Translations under genes and position numbers: made by a program | Assembly: GCA_013360945.1 (NCBI GenBank) | Contig: JABWAQ010000010.1 | Location: 1-54,132 of the forward strand | Reading direction: 5' to 3' | DNA from: Candidatus Brocadia sp. | Lineage (GTDB): Bacteria; Planctomycetota; Brocadiia; Brocadiales; Brocadiaceae | Length of the DNA stretch: 54,132 nucleotides | In this document: in pieces, positions 34,958-43,442 of the stretch | Layout: each line of letters begins with the position of its first letter | How positions within the stretch are numbered: position 1 is the stretch's first letter | The notes under the pieces: generated by a model | Told to the model about the DNA's origin: nothing | Databases searched by the model: none | The model's input: only the letters and a program-made list of their open reading frames with translations

Positions 34958-35005
34958 AAGCACCCCTTCTATTTTTGTCCTGCGGTATTCAGACATTAGC
35001 CTTTA
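34958..35005. repeat. Imperfect direct repeat, left of the DUF4143 gene
   Basis: About 48 bp (aagcaccccttctattttt...) about 80% identical by eye to 36244-36291 in the same orientation. With its partner it brackets the DUF4143 ATPase. Stretch 34923-35031 has no gene. Confidence 0.7.
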
Positions 35006-35031
35006 CGCGCTCTCCGCGGTAAGTTGAACTG

Positions 35032-36180
35032 TTACAGTTTAACGAATATTTTCAACAACTCCGGTAACGAACACGAAATCTGCTCCTCTCCTATCACTGA
35101 TTGAATTGTCTGGGAGACAAGGACGCGCATATCCGCTCCAACCAGATCGGCAGCACGGTTGAGACGGTCAAAATCCTGCAGAGAAGGGTCCGATGTCAGC
35201 TTCACTTCGATAGCCCATAATTTGTTCTTATACCGGAATATGAGATCAATCTCAGTGCCATCAGCCGTACGGAAAAACCATGGTTCCACCGGCCGTCCGG
35301 TCATGTTCAAGGTATCCAGGATTTGCTCGATAACAAAACCCTCCCAACTTGCCCCCACCCAGGGTTGATTCAGGAGCGTTTCATAGTCCTGAATGCCGAG
35401 TAAACTGTGGAGAATACCGGTATCACGCCAATAACACTTTGGACTCCGAACAAGCCGTTTCTTCAAATTTGTAAACCAGGGTTGTAGTTTGCGAATGAGA
35501 AAAGCCCCTTCCAGAAAAGATACATAGTTGTTGACCGTATGGTACGAGAGGCCGAGGCTTTGACCAATCTGCGCGGCATTCCACAATTGGCCATGAACGG
35601 CCGCCAACATTTTCAGCAAACGCTGCATCACTTGCGGTTTTGCGCTCAATCCCCAGTTTGGCAAATCGCGTTGTGTCAGGAGATCGAGATAGTCCTTCTG
35701 CCATTGAGGATAACGTTCGGACATCAAAACACCGCCGTCGGGAAAGCCGCCGCGCAACCACAGTTCCGTCAGCGGAATATCTGGAAGTTCGGTAAGAGTA
35801 AAAGGGTTTAACTCAACCAGGGAGAGACGTCCTGCCAGGGACTCAGAGACGTGTTTCATGAGCGCCGGGGAAATGGAACCCAGCAGCAGGAAGCGCCCAA
35901 ACCTTTGCCGTTCCATATCGATTACCCCGCGTAACCGCGGAAACAATTCCGGCCACGACTGGGCCTCGTCGAACACGATGAGACGTTTGGTCTTGATCAA
36001 CGAAGGCCAGTGGACGTCCAGACGCAGCCGTTCTGGTTCTTGCTCCAGATCGAAATACTCGGTTGACAAAGAGCGCGCCAGCGTGGTTTTACCGGATTGG
36101 CGTGGTCCGACTAACGCCACAGCAGGATACGATTTTAAGCGCTGTCGTACCAGCGGTTTTGTCCTTCTTACGACAATCAT
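35032..36180 (-). CDS. AAA-type ATPase with DUF4143 domain
   Basis: 382-residue family of predicted AAA ATPases. Walker A GPRQSGKTTLARSL (residues 25-38), Walker B LIVFDEAQ, sensor LLLGSISPALMKH, a winged helix (AAQIGQSLGLSYHTVNNYVSFLEGAFLIRKL) and the C-terminal DUF4143 part with the EIDLIF..WAIEVKLT motif, which resembles a PD-(D/E)XK-type nuclease (E-x-x x-D ... E-V-K). Such genes are multicopy in many genomes and often look mobile. By eye it is G+C-richer than its surroundings, is opposite in strand to its neighbours, and lies between direct repeats. Function unknown. Confidence 0.88.
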   Translation of the reverse strand: MIVVRRTKPLVRQRLKSYPAVALVGPRQSGKTTLARSLSTEYFDLEQEPERLRLDVHWPSLIKTKRLIVFDEAQSWPELFPRLRGVIDMERQRFGRFLLLGSISPALMKHVSESLAGRLSLVELNPFTLTELPDIPLTELWLRGGFPDGGVLMSERYPQWQKDYLDLLTQRDLPNWGLSAKPQVMQRLLKMLAAVHGQLWNAAQIGQSLGLSYHTVNNYVSFLEGAFLIRKLQPWFTNLKKRLVRSPKCYWRDTGILHSLLGIQDYETLLNQPWVGASWEGFVIEQILDTLNMTGRPVEPWFFRTADGTEIDLIFRYKNKLWAIEVKLTSDPSLQDFDRLNRAADLVGADMRVLVSQTIQSVIGEEQISCSLPELLKIFVKL

Positions 36181-36501
36181 ACAAAATAGAATACAATTTC
36201 TATTTTACAATTTCAAGGTATTTCCAAAATTCTTGCATGGCTTAAGCACCACCTTCTATTTTGCCCTGCGATATTCTGGCATCGTCTTTTATACTTAACA
36301 TGAATTGGTGCGTGGGACGCACCCTACGCTTGCTATTTGCAATAGTCTGGTGATGTTACATTTTGTATGTTTCTCGTTGCTTAACGGTTGAAATACCGCA
36401 TGGGTATTATTTTGGCTTGACAAACGATATTAACTCTAATATCCTGACGAAGCATTACAACATAATATAAATACTTTGGATTTTATTTTCGGAGTAAAGA
36501 C
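36181..36501. other. Intergenic region between the DUF4143 gene and the amidotransferase
   Basis: 321 bp, A+T-rich, containing the direct repeat at 36244-36291 and the ggtgcg/cgcacc palindrome. No ORF. The amidotransferase Shine-Dalgarno ggag is at 36491-36494; its promoter was not identified with confidence. Confidence 0.5.
36244..36291. repeat. Imperfect direct repeat, right of the DUF4143 gene
   Basis: About 48 bp (aagcaccaccttctatttt...) matching 34958-35005 with roughly eight substitutions and two one-base gaps. It starts 63 bases before the DUF4143 gene. A short palindrome (ggtgcgtgggacgcacc) follows at about 36309-36325. Confidence 0.7.
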
Positions 36502-37245
36502 GTGGTCTTATTTATAAAACACATTGATATCGAAGGTCCTGGCACTCTTGCAGATTTTTTGGAAGATAATAAGTTGCCATACACGGTTATTGATCTCTCG
36601 CAGGGTGATAAAACGCCAAAACTGGAAAAGGATTTTCAGGCGATTATTTGTCTCGGTGGTCCCATGAATGTGTATGAAGAGGAGAAATACCGGTTCCTGA
36701 AAGATGAAGACCTCTTACTCAAAAGAATCGCTGAAGAGGTGGTGCCCTTTTTGGGCATCTGCCTGGGCGCACAATTGATTGCAAAGGCAACCGGCGCTCA
36801 AGTGACAAAAAATCCCGTAAAAGAGATTGGGTGGTACAAGATAGTTCTTAATGATGATGGATTAAAGGATGATTTGTTTAAAGACCTTCCGGAAGTTTTC
36901 AAGGTATTTCAATGGCATGGCGATACCTTTGGCATTCCTCAAGGCGGAAAACGATTGGCCTTTTCGGAATTCTGTCAGAATCAGGCGTTAAAATACGGCA
37001 GGAATATTTATGGCATCCAGTTTCACGTAGAAGTGACAAAAGATATGATTGCCCGGTGGGCTGACGCTTATAAGGGAGAATTGGAATCGCTCAAGGGCAT
37101 TGTCTCAGATAAACAAAAGATGCTGGAAGATTATGCCGCATTAGAGAAGGATTATATGAAACAGGCAGAACGGTTTTACGTGAATTTTTTTACGGTGGCA
37201 GGCCTGCTGAAAAAAAGTTTTTTTTCCTTTACCCATACCGTTTAG
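36502..37245 (+). CDS. Type 1 glutamine amidotransferase (GMP-synthase-like GATase)
   Basis: 247-residue stand-alone class I amidotransferase. Oxyanion strand IICLGGPMNVYEEE, nucleophile elbow LGICLGAQLIAKATGA with the catalytic Cys, and the His of GIQFHVEVTKDMI. It resembles the YfeJ/GMP-synthase-like group, for which substrate is unknown; it has no synthase domain. The start is GTG at 36502, supported by ggag 7 bases before it; no in-frame ATG is nearby. Its C-terminal tail is long and ends with a lysine-phenylalanine-rich stretch. Confidence 0.85.
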   Translation: MVLFIKHIDIEGPGTLADFLEDNKLPYTVIDLSQGDKTPKLEKDFQAIICLGGPMNVYEEEKYRFLKDEDLLLKRIAEEVVPFLGICLGAQLIAKATGAQVTKNPVKEIGWYKIVLNDDGLKDDLFKDLPEVFKVFQWHGDTFGIPQGGKRLAFSEFCQNQALKYGRNIYGIQFHVEVTKDMIARWADAYKGELESLKGIVSDKQKMLEDYAALEKDYMKQAERFYVNFFTVAGLLKKSFFSFTHTV

Positions 37246-37586
37246 AGATAACTTTGCGTTTCTTCCTCCCTGTCAAAACTTCCTTTATTCCGCGTAAGCG
37301 CTGATTCAGAATCGGGCAGTATGGTCTTCGTCATGATGGTTCGGCGGGTTTTCGGCATCCCCGGCCTGAACACTGATCAGAGGCTCAGTCGAATACCGTC
37401 GAAGGGGTAGCCGATCGACAAACCTGTGTATCCATGCGCCCAACGTATTTAGAGGGGTACTTTTATGTTGACTGAGAAGGCAAAATTTGCTATCCTACTT
37501 CATTACTACATGATAACTACATGAATGCCCTCACCGTATACTTACCTTTCCTGCACTAACATATTATTAAATATTATAGTTGTTTT
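37246..37586. other. 341-bp intergenic region before the HEAT gene
   Basis: No gene-sized ORF. It contains a palindromic gaaaac/ggcgggttttcggc stretch near 37345 and a 19-codon ORF at 37465-37524, whose first ten residues, MLTEKAKFAI, look like the start of Rrf2-family regulators; it is probably a remnant. No confident promoter. Confidence 0.5.
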
Positions 37587-39683
37587 ATGCAAAAATCAAA
37601 ACGAACGCTTTGCAGTATATTACTGGCATCTGTAAGTCTATCAGGGATGTTAGGATGCTCGGCAATTTCTAAAAAAGTTGCGATTGAAAAGGCACATCTA
37701 AAGACAGCAATTGAACTTCGGCGTAAGATGGATGAATGGACGGAACAGTTGCATTCCGATGATCCTACGATACGGAGTTCTGCTGCCGTTTCTTTGTTAG
37801 GACTTAATCTCCTCAACGCACAGGAACCACTGCTAAGAATATTAAAAGATGACAAAGAGCGTGAGGATGTTAAGATTTCTGTTATTAAAGCGTTTGGATT
37901 TACCAAAGATGACCGGGCGACTGACGTCCTGATTACCTTGCTGGAGAGCGACTCGGTTGCCTTGCAAAATGCCGCGGCTGAGGCGCTTGGAGAATTAAAA
38001 ACAAAAAATTCTATCCAGAAGATGTCAGAGGCAATGCTGGACCCTCAGCGGTCATTAAAGGTAAAGATTTTATTGGCAAAGGCGCTGGGCAATACGAACG
38101 ATCGTGATGCCGTAGAACCCCTGATCAAGATGCTTACCATAGATGACCGTGGATTGAAAGAAGTTGCAAAGAAATCACTGGAAAAGATCACAAAGCTGAC
38201 CGGCAGTGATGATTTGGCATGGTGGACCGAGTGGTGGCTTCTCAACAAAACAAAGACACGGGAACAATGGCTGGAAGACATAGTATTGAAGCAGGAAGAA
38301 AATCAGAGGCAGCTGGAATCAAAGATCTCACAAATGAAGCTTGAAGTAGCCGAAAAGTCAATTAAACTCCTTGAGATTCGATCTGATAAGTCGGACCCAA
38401 AACCGTTAATTGAGGCTATCAAAGGCGACTACCCGGAAGTAAGAATATTTGCGGCAAAAGAATTGGCAAAGATCAAAGACCCATCGGTAATCGATGTGCT
38501 GATTAATGCCATTTCAGATAAAGAAGAGGGGGTCCGCATTGAAGTGGTTCAGGCATTGGGAGAGATTGGTGGTGAGAGGGCTGTTAAACCCTTGATTGAC
38601 GCCATGGAGGATAAAAGCCTTGTTGTCAGAGAAAAAGCTGCTAAAGCCTTAGGCAAATTGGGAAAACGCGAGGCAAACGAGGCTTTAATAGCAGCATTAA
38701 ATAACAATACCGACTTATCCATCCTATGTACTGCCATAGAAGCATTAGGACAAATTGGAGATACAGGGGCAGTCATACCGTTGATGGTGTTTTTAACACA
38801 CAAAGAATCAAAAATACGGGAATGTACGGCTGCAGCCCTTGGCAAGCTCCATGATCGCCGCGCTGTAGAATCTCTGATAGCAGCCCTGAATGACGAACAG
38901 GAGCGCGTGCGTTGGTATGCCGCCGACAGCTTGGGCAAAATTGGCGACCCTGTCTGTGTAGAGTCGCTCATGAAACTCCTTTCGGATGCCAGCGCCCGGG
39001 TGCGGGAATCTGCGGTAACCGCATTAGGGCAAATCGGAAACCAGCGGGCAATAGAATCATTGATAAAGGCGCTTCAGGATGCCGATAAACGTGTGGCGGA
39101 GCAGGCCGCTGAATCCCTGGTCAATATTAAAAAAATGGATTTTGATACCATGGATACGGTGGCAACCACCTTTTATACCAACAAGGATTATAAAAGGGCG
39201 GAGGCGATTCTTGAAAGACAAATTACGGAATATTCGAAACAACCTGAACTGGAAGAGAAGATTTTACAAACCAAGAGTAAATTGGCTAAAGCGCTGTTTG
39301 CGTTAAAAGATTGGCAAAGGGCGCTTGTTTTTTACGGAGAAATTGTAAAGCAATTCCCAAATGACGATACCATAAAGATGGAATTCATCCAATGTTTAAA
39401 AGAGATGAAACAATATGACCGCGCATTGGAGTGGTGTTCAATATGGATCAAAGAAGCGCCCCAAAATAATCACTTGTATTGGCAGGGTCGTCTGGACATC
39501 GCAAAGGCTATGTATGAACAAGGAAAGTATGAGAATGTGAAGAATCTTGTCGATGGTCTGAGGGCAGAGGATCCGAATATGGGGGGAGAAGTGCTAAAGT
39601 TTCAATTTCAAGAATTAGGGGAAAGGTGCGCGGAAGATTTAGCCAATTCTGGCAGGGTGAGTCAGAATCGGGGAGCAGAATAA
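37587..39683 (+). CDS. HEAT/TPR-repeat lipoprotein
   Basis: 698-residue exported protein. A lipoprotein signal (LLASVSLSGMLGC) puts the acylated Cys near residue 24. Two HEAT/PBS-lyase-type arrays follow (about 50-190 and 255-510): repeats such as DRATDVLITLLESDSVALQN, AVKPLIDAMEDKSLVVREKA, AVESLIAALNDEQERVRWYA and AIESLIKALQDADKRVAEQA. A central helical segment with LLEIRSD... links them; a C-terminal TPR array (AEAILERQITEYSKQ, KDWQRALVFYGEIVKQF, EMKQYDRALEWCSIWIKEAP) ends it. Likely a membrane-attached scaffold. It is followed by trkA after 52 bases. Confidence 0.88.
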   Translation: MQKSKRTLCSILLASVSLSGMLGCSAISKKVAIEKAHLKTAIELRRKMDEWTEQLHSDDPTIRSSAAVSLLGLNLLNAQEPLLRILKDDKEREDVKISVIKAFGFTKDDRATDVLITLLESDSVALQNAAAEALGELKTKNSIQKMSEAMLDPQRSLKVKILLAKALGNTNDRDAVEPLIKMLTIDDRGLKEVAKKSLEKITKLTGSDDLAWWTEWWLLNKTKTREQWLEDIVLKQEENQRQLESKISQMKLEVAEKSIKLLEIRSDKSDPKPLIEAIKGDYPEVRIFAAKELAKIKDPSVIDVLINAISDKEEGVRIEVVQALGEIGGERAVKPLIDAMEDKSLVVREKAAKALGKLGKREANEALIAALNNNTDLSILCTAIEALGQIGDTGAVIPLMVFLTHKESKIRECTAAALGKLHDRRAVESLIAALNDEQERVRWYAADSLGKIGDPVCVESLMKLLSDASARVRESAVTALGQIGNQRAIESLIKALQDADKRVAEQAAESLVNIKKMDFDTMDTVATTFYTNKDYKRAEAILERQITEYSKQPELEEKILQTKSKLAKALFALKDWQRALVFYGEIVKQFPNDDTIKMEFIQCLKEMKQYDRALEWCSIWIKEAPQNNHLYWQGRLDIAKAMYEQGKYENVKNLVDGLRAEDPNMGGEVLKFQFQELGERCAEDLANSGRVSQNRGAE

Positions 39684-39735
39684 CTCCCGGTTTTCGGGAT
39701 ATAGAATATTTTATGTCTGAGGTATTTGCAATATC

Positions 39736-41097
39736 ATGAAAATAGTTATAGTTGGTGCAGGCGCTGTAGGGTCTAATCTTGCAAAACAATTATCAAAGGA
39801 AGGACACGATATTTCAGTCGTGGAAAAAGACCTTGATCTCGTAAAGCGGATTAGTGAAAAGATGGATGTCTTTGTTGTATCGGGAAGCGCCAGTTCGCCC
39901 ATAATCCTGGAAGAAGCGGGAATAAAAAATGCCGATATGATATTGGCTGTTACGAACAGCGATGAGATTAATATGGTGGTATGCACGATCGCTCATAGTT
40001 ATGGCGTTAAAACAAAGATTGCCAGGATAAGAAGCACTGAGCTTAGTGATGAACAACCACTCTTACACCAGAATGGATTCCACATAGACCATGTGATAAA
40101 TCCGGAAAAGATCACCATTAGTTCTATTTTGAATATTATTGGAACACCTGGGGCCATCTATGTGGCTGATTTCACGGAAGGAGATATCCTCCTGAGGGGA
40201 TTTAACGTGCCTGAGGATGCCCCCATAGTAGGGAAAAAACTCTCTGAATTAAAGGAAATCGAATCTACGGATTCGTTCCTTATCGTCGCTATTCAACGAA
40301 ATGAACAGATGGTTATACCGACCGGCGACACGAAGATACTATCGCACGACAACATCTTTGTGCTCGTAGCCAGGGAGGCATTGCCTTACTTTCTACCGAT
40401 GGTAAACAGGCGCGCAGATGAGGTTGAAAAGGTCGTTATTTACGGTGTAAATCGTGCAAGCCTTGAGCTGGCGAAAAAACTGGAAGGTCAAAAAATCGGG
40501 GTCACCATAGTTGAGCCTGATAAGGAAAAGACACAGCAAGCAGCAACGGTTCTTGATAAAACGATCATACTCCAGGGAAATGCCCTTGAAATCGACCTCC
40601 TGAAGGAATCATCCATAGACATCGCTGATTTTTTCGTAGCCTTATCCGAAGACGAACAGACCAATATCTTGTCTTCGTTGCTTGCCAAAAGACTTGGCGC
40701 AAAAAAGGCGATCGTGCTTACCGTAGAGCCGGCATTTGTACCCATTATCAATTCATTAGGCTTGGATATTGTAATAAATCCCAGGCTAATTACCGTGGGT
40801 TCTATATTACAGTACATTCGGCGTGGTCATACACTTTCCGTTGTAAAATTTCATCAAAGCGAGGCCGAGGCTATAGAATTAATTGCCGAGGAAGGATCAA
40901 GGATTGTGGGCAAACCACTCAAAGAAACATCCTTTCCGCAAGGGGCTATCCTGGGCGCCATTGTACGCGAGGGTGTCATGCAGATACCGGCGGGCAATAC
41001 CGTCATTAAACCTAACGAAAGAGTCATCGTCTTTGCCCTGTCCAATGCCATCGAAAAGGTTCAATCCCTTTTCATAGGCAAAAAAGACCGAACATAA
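39736..41097 (+). CDS. trkA: Trk potassium uptake regulatory subunit TrkA
   Basis: 453-residue peripheral NAD(H)-gated regulator with two RCK units. The first Rossmann core begins GAGAVGSNLAKQLSKEGHDISVVEKD, and the second VVIYGVNRASLELAKKLEGQKIGVTIVEPD; each is followed by an RCK_C domain. Length and the two-fold layout match TrkA. It is 27 bases before trkH, so the two form an operon. No clear Shine-Dalgarno is seen before this ATG; translation may be coupled to the upstream gene transcript. Confidence 0.94.
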   Translation: MKIVIVGAGAVGSNLAKQLSKEGHDISVVEKDLDLVKRISEKMDVFVVSGSASSPIILEEAGIKNADMILAVTNSDEINMVVCTIAHSYGVKTKIARIRSTELSDEQPLLHQNGFHIDHVINPEKITISSILNIIGTPGAIYVADFTEGDILLRGFNVPEDAPIVGKKLSELKEIESTDSFLIVAIQRNEQMVIPTGDTKILSHDNIFVLVAREALPYFLPMVNRRADEVEKVVIYGVNRASLELAKKLEGQKIGVTIVEPDKEKTQQAATVLDKTIILQGNALEIDLLKESSIDIADFFVALSEDEQTNILSSLLAKRLGAKKAIVLTVEPAFVPIINSLGLDIVINPRLITVGSILQYIRRGHTLSVVKFHQSEAEAIELIAEEGSRIVGKPLKETSFPQGAILGAIVREGVMQIPAGNTVIKPNERVIVFALSNAIEKVQSLFIGKKDRT

Positions 41098-41124
41098 ATT
41101 CACCAATTTTAACACACACCAATT

Positions 41125-42606
41125 ATGAACATTCCCATTGTCCTGTATACGGTAAGTAATGTTATGCTTATGTTAGCCAGCATCCTTCTGATTCCATTGG
41201 GTGTAGCTCTTTATTACAAAGACGATACCGCAACGTGGGCCTTTATTTATACCAGTATTATTGCAGGAATTTTGGGGGGGCTAAGCAAGGCATTTTTTAG
41301 AAAAAAGGAAGATATAGGTATTAGAGAGGGTATCACCATTGTCACGCTCAGCTGGATCGTATGTATCTTTTTAGGAGCACTTCCTTTCTGGTATTCAGGG
41401 GTATGTGTAACGTATTGTGACGCTGTTTTTGAAACGGCCAGCGGTTTTACCACCACAGGGGCATCTATATTTAAGGAAGTTGAAATATTGCCCCACAGTA
41501 TTCTTTTTTGGAGGGCATTTACCGCCTGGTTGGGTGGTATGGGGATTATTGTTATCTTTATTGCCTTGCTTCCGGCTATGGGCGTGAGTGGCTATCAACT
41601 TTTTAGCGCGGAGGTTAGCGGTCCAACAGCTGACAGGTTAAGTCCAAGGATAGGTGAGACTGCGAAACTCCTGTGGTTTATCTATCTCTCCATCACTGCC
41701 TCAATGATATTGGCTCTCTTCTGCGGGGGCATGCCCATCTTTGATGCAGTATGTCATACATTCAGCACTGTATCCACGGCGGGTTTTTCTACGAAAAATG
41801 TAAGTATTGCATTTTATAACAGCCTTTATATGGAAATCGCCGTTGCAACTTTTATGTTTATTTGTGCATGTAACTTCTCACTTTACTATATGTGTTTCCA
41901 GAAGGAATTTAAAAAAATTCTTAAAAACTCGGAACTTCGATTCTTTGCAATTCTCGTTTTTATAGCAATTATCTTTGTCGCGCTGAATTTATATTTCAGT
42001 CAACCGGAAGCATATAATGGCGGATTAAAAGATGAACGTTATTATGCTTTGGGTAATTCCTTTCGATACGCCTTTTTTCAGGTAATAACGGTATGTACCG
42101 GAACGGGGCATGTTTCCGCAGATTTTGATTTATGGCCGAATGCTTGCAGGTTTTTGTTGATCTTGCTGATGTTTATTGGCGCATGCGCGGGCTCAACGGG
42201 CGGTGGTATAAAGTGTGTACGGATATTGCTGTTGCTAAAATCGAGCATGAGAGAATTAATACGCATATTAAGACCACGCATGGTGAAACATGTAAAGATC
42301 AACGGCGAATCAGTAAGCGAAGAAATTATTACAGAAAGTTCTGTGTTTTTTGTCGTATATTTAGGATTCTTTGGTATCTGTTCATTGGCATTAATGGCTT
42401 TAAACATGGATATAATTACTGCCTTTTCCGCCGTGGCTACTTGTATGGCTAACTGTGGGCCAGGTCTGGCAAAGGTCGGCCCTATGGCAAATTTTAGCGA
42501 GGTGGCTTACGCCGGCAAGTGGATCTTAAGTTTTTGTATGCTCCTGGGCAGGTTGGAAATTTATAGCCTCATACTGCTCTTTTTGCCTATCACGTGGAAA
42601 CGTTAG
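41125..42606 (+). CDS. trkH: Trk potassium transporter subunit TrkH
   Basis: 493-residue K+ channel-like protein with about ten membrane helices. The four selectivity-filter loops are visible: SGFTTTGASI, STVSTAGFSTKN, ITVCTGTGHVS and TCMANCGPGLAKVG. The third and fourth deviate in places from the canonical TxG pattern. Its start MNIPIVLYTVSNVMLMLASI begins the first helix. It works with TrkA encoded just upstream; the osmotic/K+ pair is notable beside type III CoaX and PTS-Ntr, both K+-linked in other bacteria. Confidence 0.94.
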   Translation: MNIPIVLYTVSNVMLMLASILLIPLGVALYYKDDTATWAFIYTSIIAGILGGLSKAFFRKKEDIGIREGITIVTLSWIVCIFLGALPFWYSGVCVTYCDAVFETASGFTTTGASIFKEVEILPHSILFWRAFTAWLGGMGIIVIFIALLPAMGVSGYQLFSAEVSGPTADRLSPRIGETAKLLWFIYLSITASMILALFCGGMPIFDAVCHTFSTVSTAGFSTKNVSIAFYNSLYMEIAVATFMFICACNFSLYYMCFQKEFKKILKNSELRFFAILVFIAIIFVALNLYFSQPEAYNGGLKDERYYALGNSFRYAFFQVITVCTGTGHVSADFDLWPNACRFLLILLMFIGACAGSTGGGIKCVRILLLLKSSMRELIRILRPRMVKHVKINGESVSEEIITESSVFFVVYLGFFGICSLALMALNMDIITAFSAVATCMANCGPGLAKVGPMANFSEVAYAGKWILSFCMLLGRLEIYSLILLFLPITWKR

Positions 42607-42629
42607 AATTCGTAACTATGGCAAGATTC

Positions 42630-43046
42630 CTAGTTGCACTCTCTGCAAATGCCATAGAAAGATATCTGGAACCCCAGGACGGTGTAATCCTTTTTGAGGA
42701 AGTCAGGCAGTTTGACGAGAGATGAGAAATCCTCAAAGACATCAACGATCTTTTTGCAGGCAGAGCAGATTACGTGATGGTGGACAGTTGTGTTGGGGTC
42801 GTAATGTTTGCGGTCTTCGTCAATGATGAGTTCGCTGACTTCTCCTAACTCTTTTAATGTTTCAAGGGTTTTATAAATAGTGGTAAACGATACCGTAGGG
42901 TAAGTCTTTTTTACCTTTTTATAGATGTCCTCTGCAGATGGATGGGAGATATTGTCCTCTAAAATTTTGAAGATCATTAACCGCTGTGGGGTGATCTTCA
43001 TGCCGTGGCTTCTCAATGTTTCGGTAAGTTTTTCTACGGTTTCCAT
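42630..43046 (-). CDS. Fur/PerR-family transcriptional regulator
   Basis: 138-residue metal-dependent repressor. Winged-helix N-terminus MKITPQRLMIFKILEDNISHPSAEDIYKKVKKTYPTVSFTTIYKTLETL, then the dimerisation domain with the regulatory HHHVICSACKKIVDV and the structural zinc pair CSAC ... CREC (both CxxC present). The Asp/His ligand set does not settle Fur versus PerR. Its stop is 23 bases from trkH's stop (convergent). A 396-base gap separates it from the sigma gene, which is divergent. Confidence 0.9.
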   Translation of the reverse strand: METVEKLTETLRSHGMKITPQRLMIFKILEDNISHPSAEDIYKKVKKTYPTVSFTTIYKTLETLKELGEVSELIIDEDRKHYDPNTTVHHHVICSACKKIVDVFEDFSSLVKLPDFLKKDYTVLGFQISFYGICRECN

Positions 43047-43442
43047 AATAAAATAGATCGTTATTGAAAATGATTGTTAATTACATTAGAATATTATTTA
43101 AATATTCAGGGAATGTCAATAAAAAAGTGTCGGGCGTTAATTTCTGGGCAGACCGCCGGATACTGAGTTTTGAAATATTAAAATTTCCTATTCGGTTTAT
43201 TCAAACAGATTTTAAGACCTTTGCGCAGCGTAATTCTGCGTGGGTAGCGGAACAGAGGCTGGAGAATTTCGGGATCGGATTTTACAGCAAATATCTGCTA
43301 TTAGTAACTTATTCCAGATTAATTGCTTATGATATATTTTCCAAATATATCTTTTGTGTAAACATTTTATGATGCATTTTTGTTATATGTGTCGGAATTA
43401 TCATATCTTATAATCTTAACTTGAAGTCAGGAAAAGTTAAAC
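43047..43442. other. 396-bp divergent region between fur-like and sigma genes
   Basis: A+T-rich. It contains a 102-codon open frame that lacks any recognisable feature and is not supported. TATAAT at 43409-43414 is a candidate -10 for the sigma-factor gene (no strong -35). The perfect short palindrome cgcag..ctgcg lies near 43225. Confidence 0.45.

Noticed and set aside
37465-37524. Rrf2-like N-terminal fragment (MLTEKAKFAI...)
   Set aside because: Only ten residues resemble the family before the frame ends; too short to assign, maybe a remnant.
43064-43372. 102-residue plus-strand ORF between the Fur and sigma genes
   Set aside because: No family likeness, no Shine-Dalgarno, A+T-driven composition; it lies in a promoter region.
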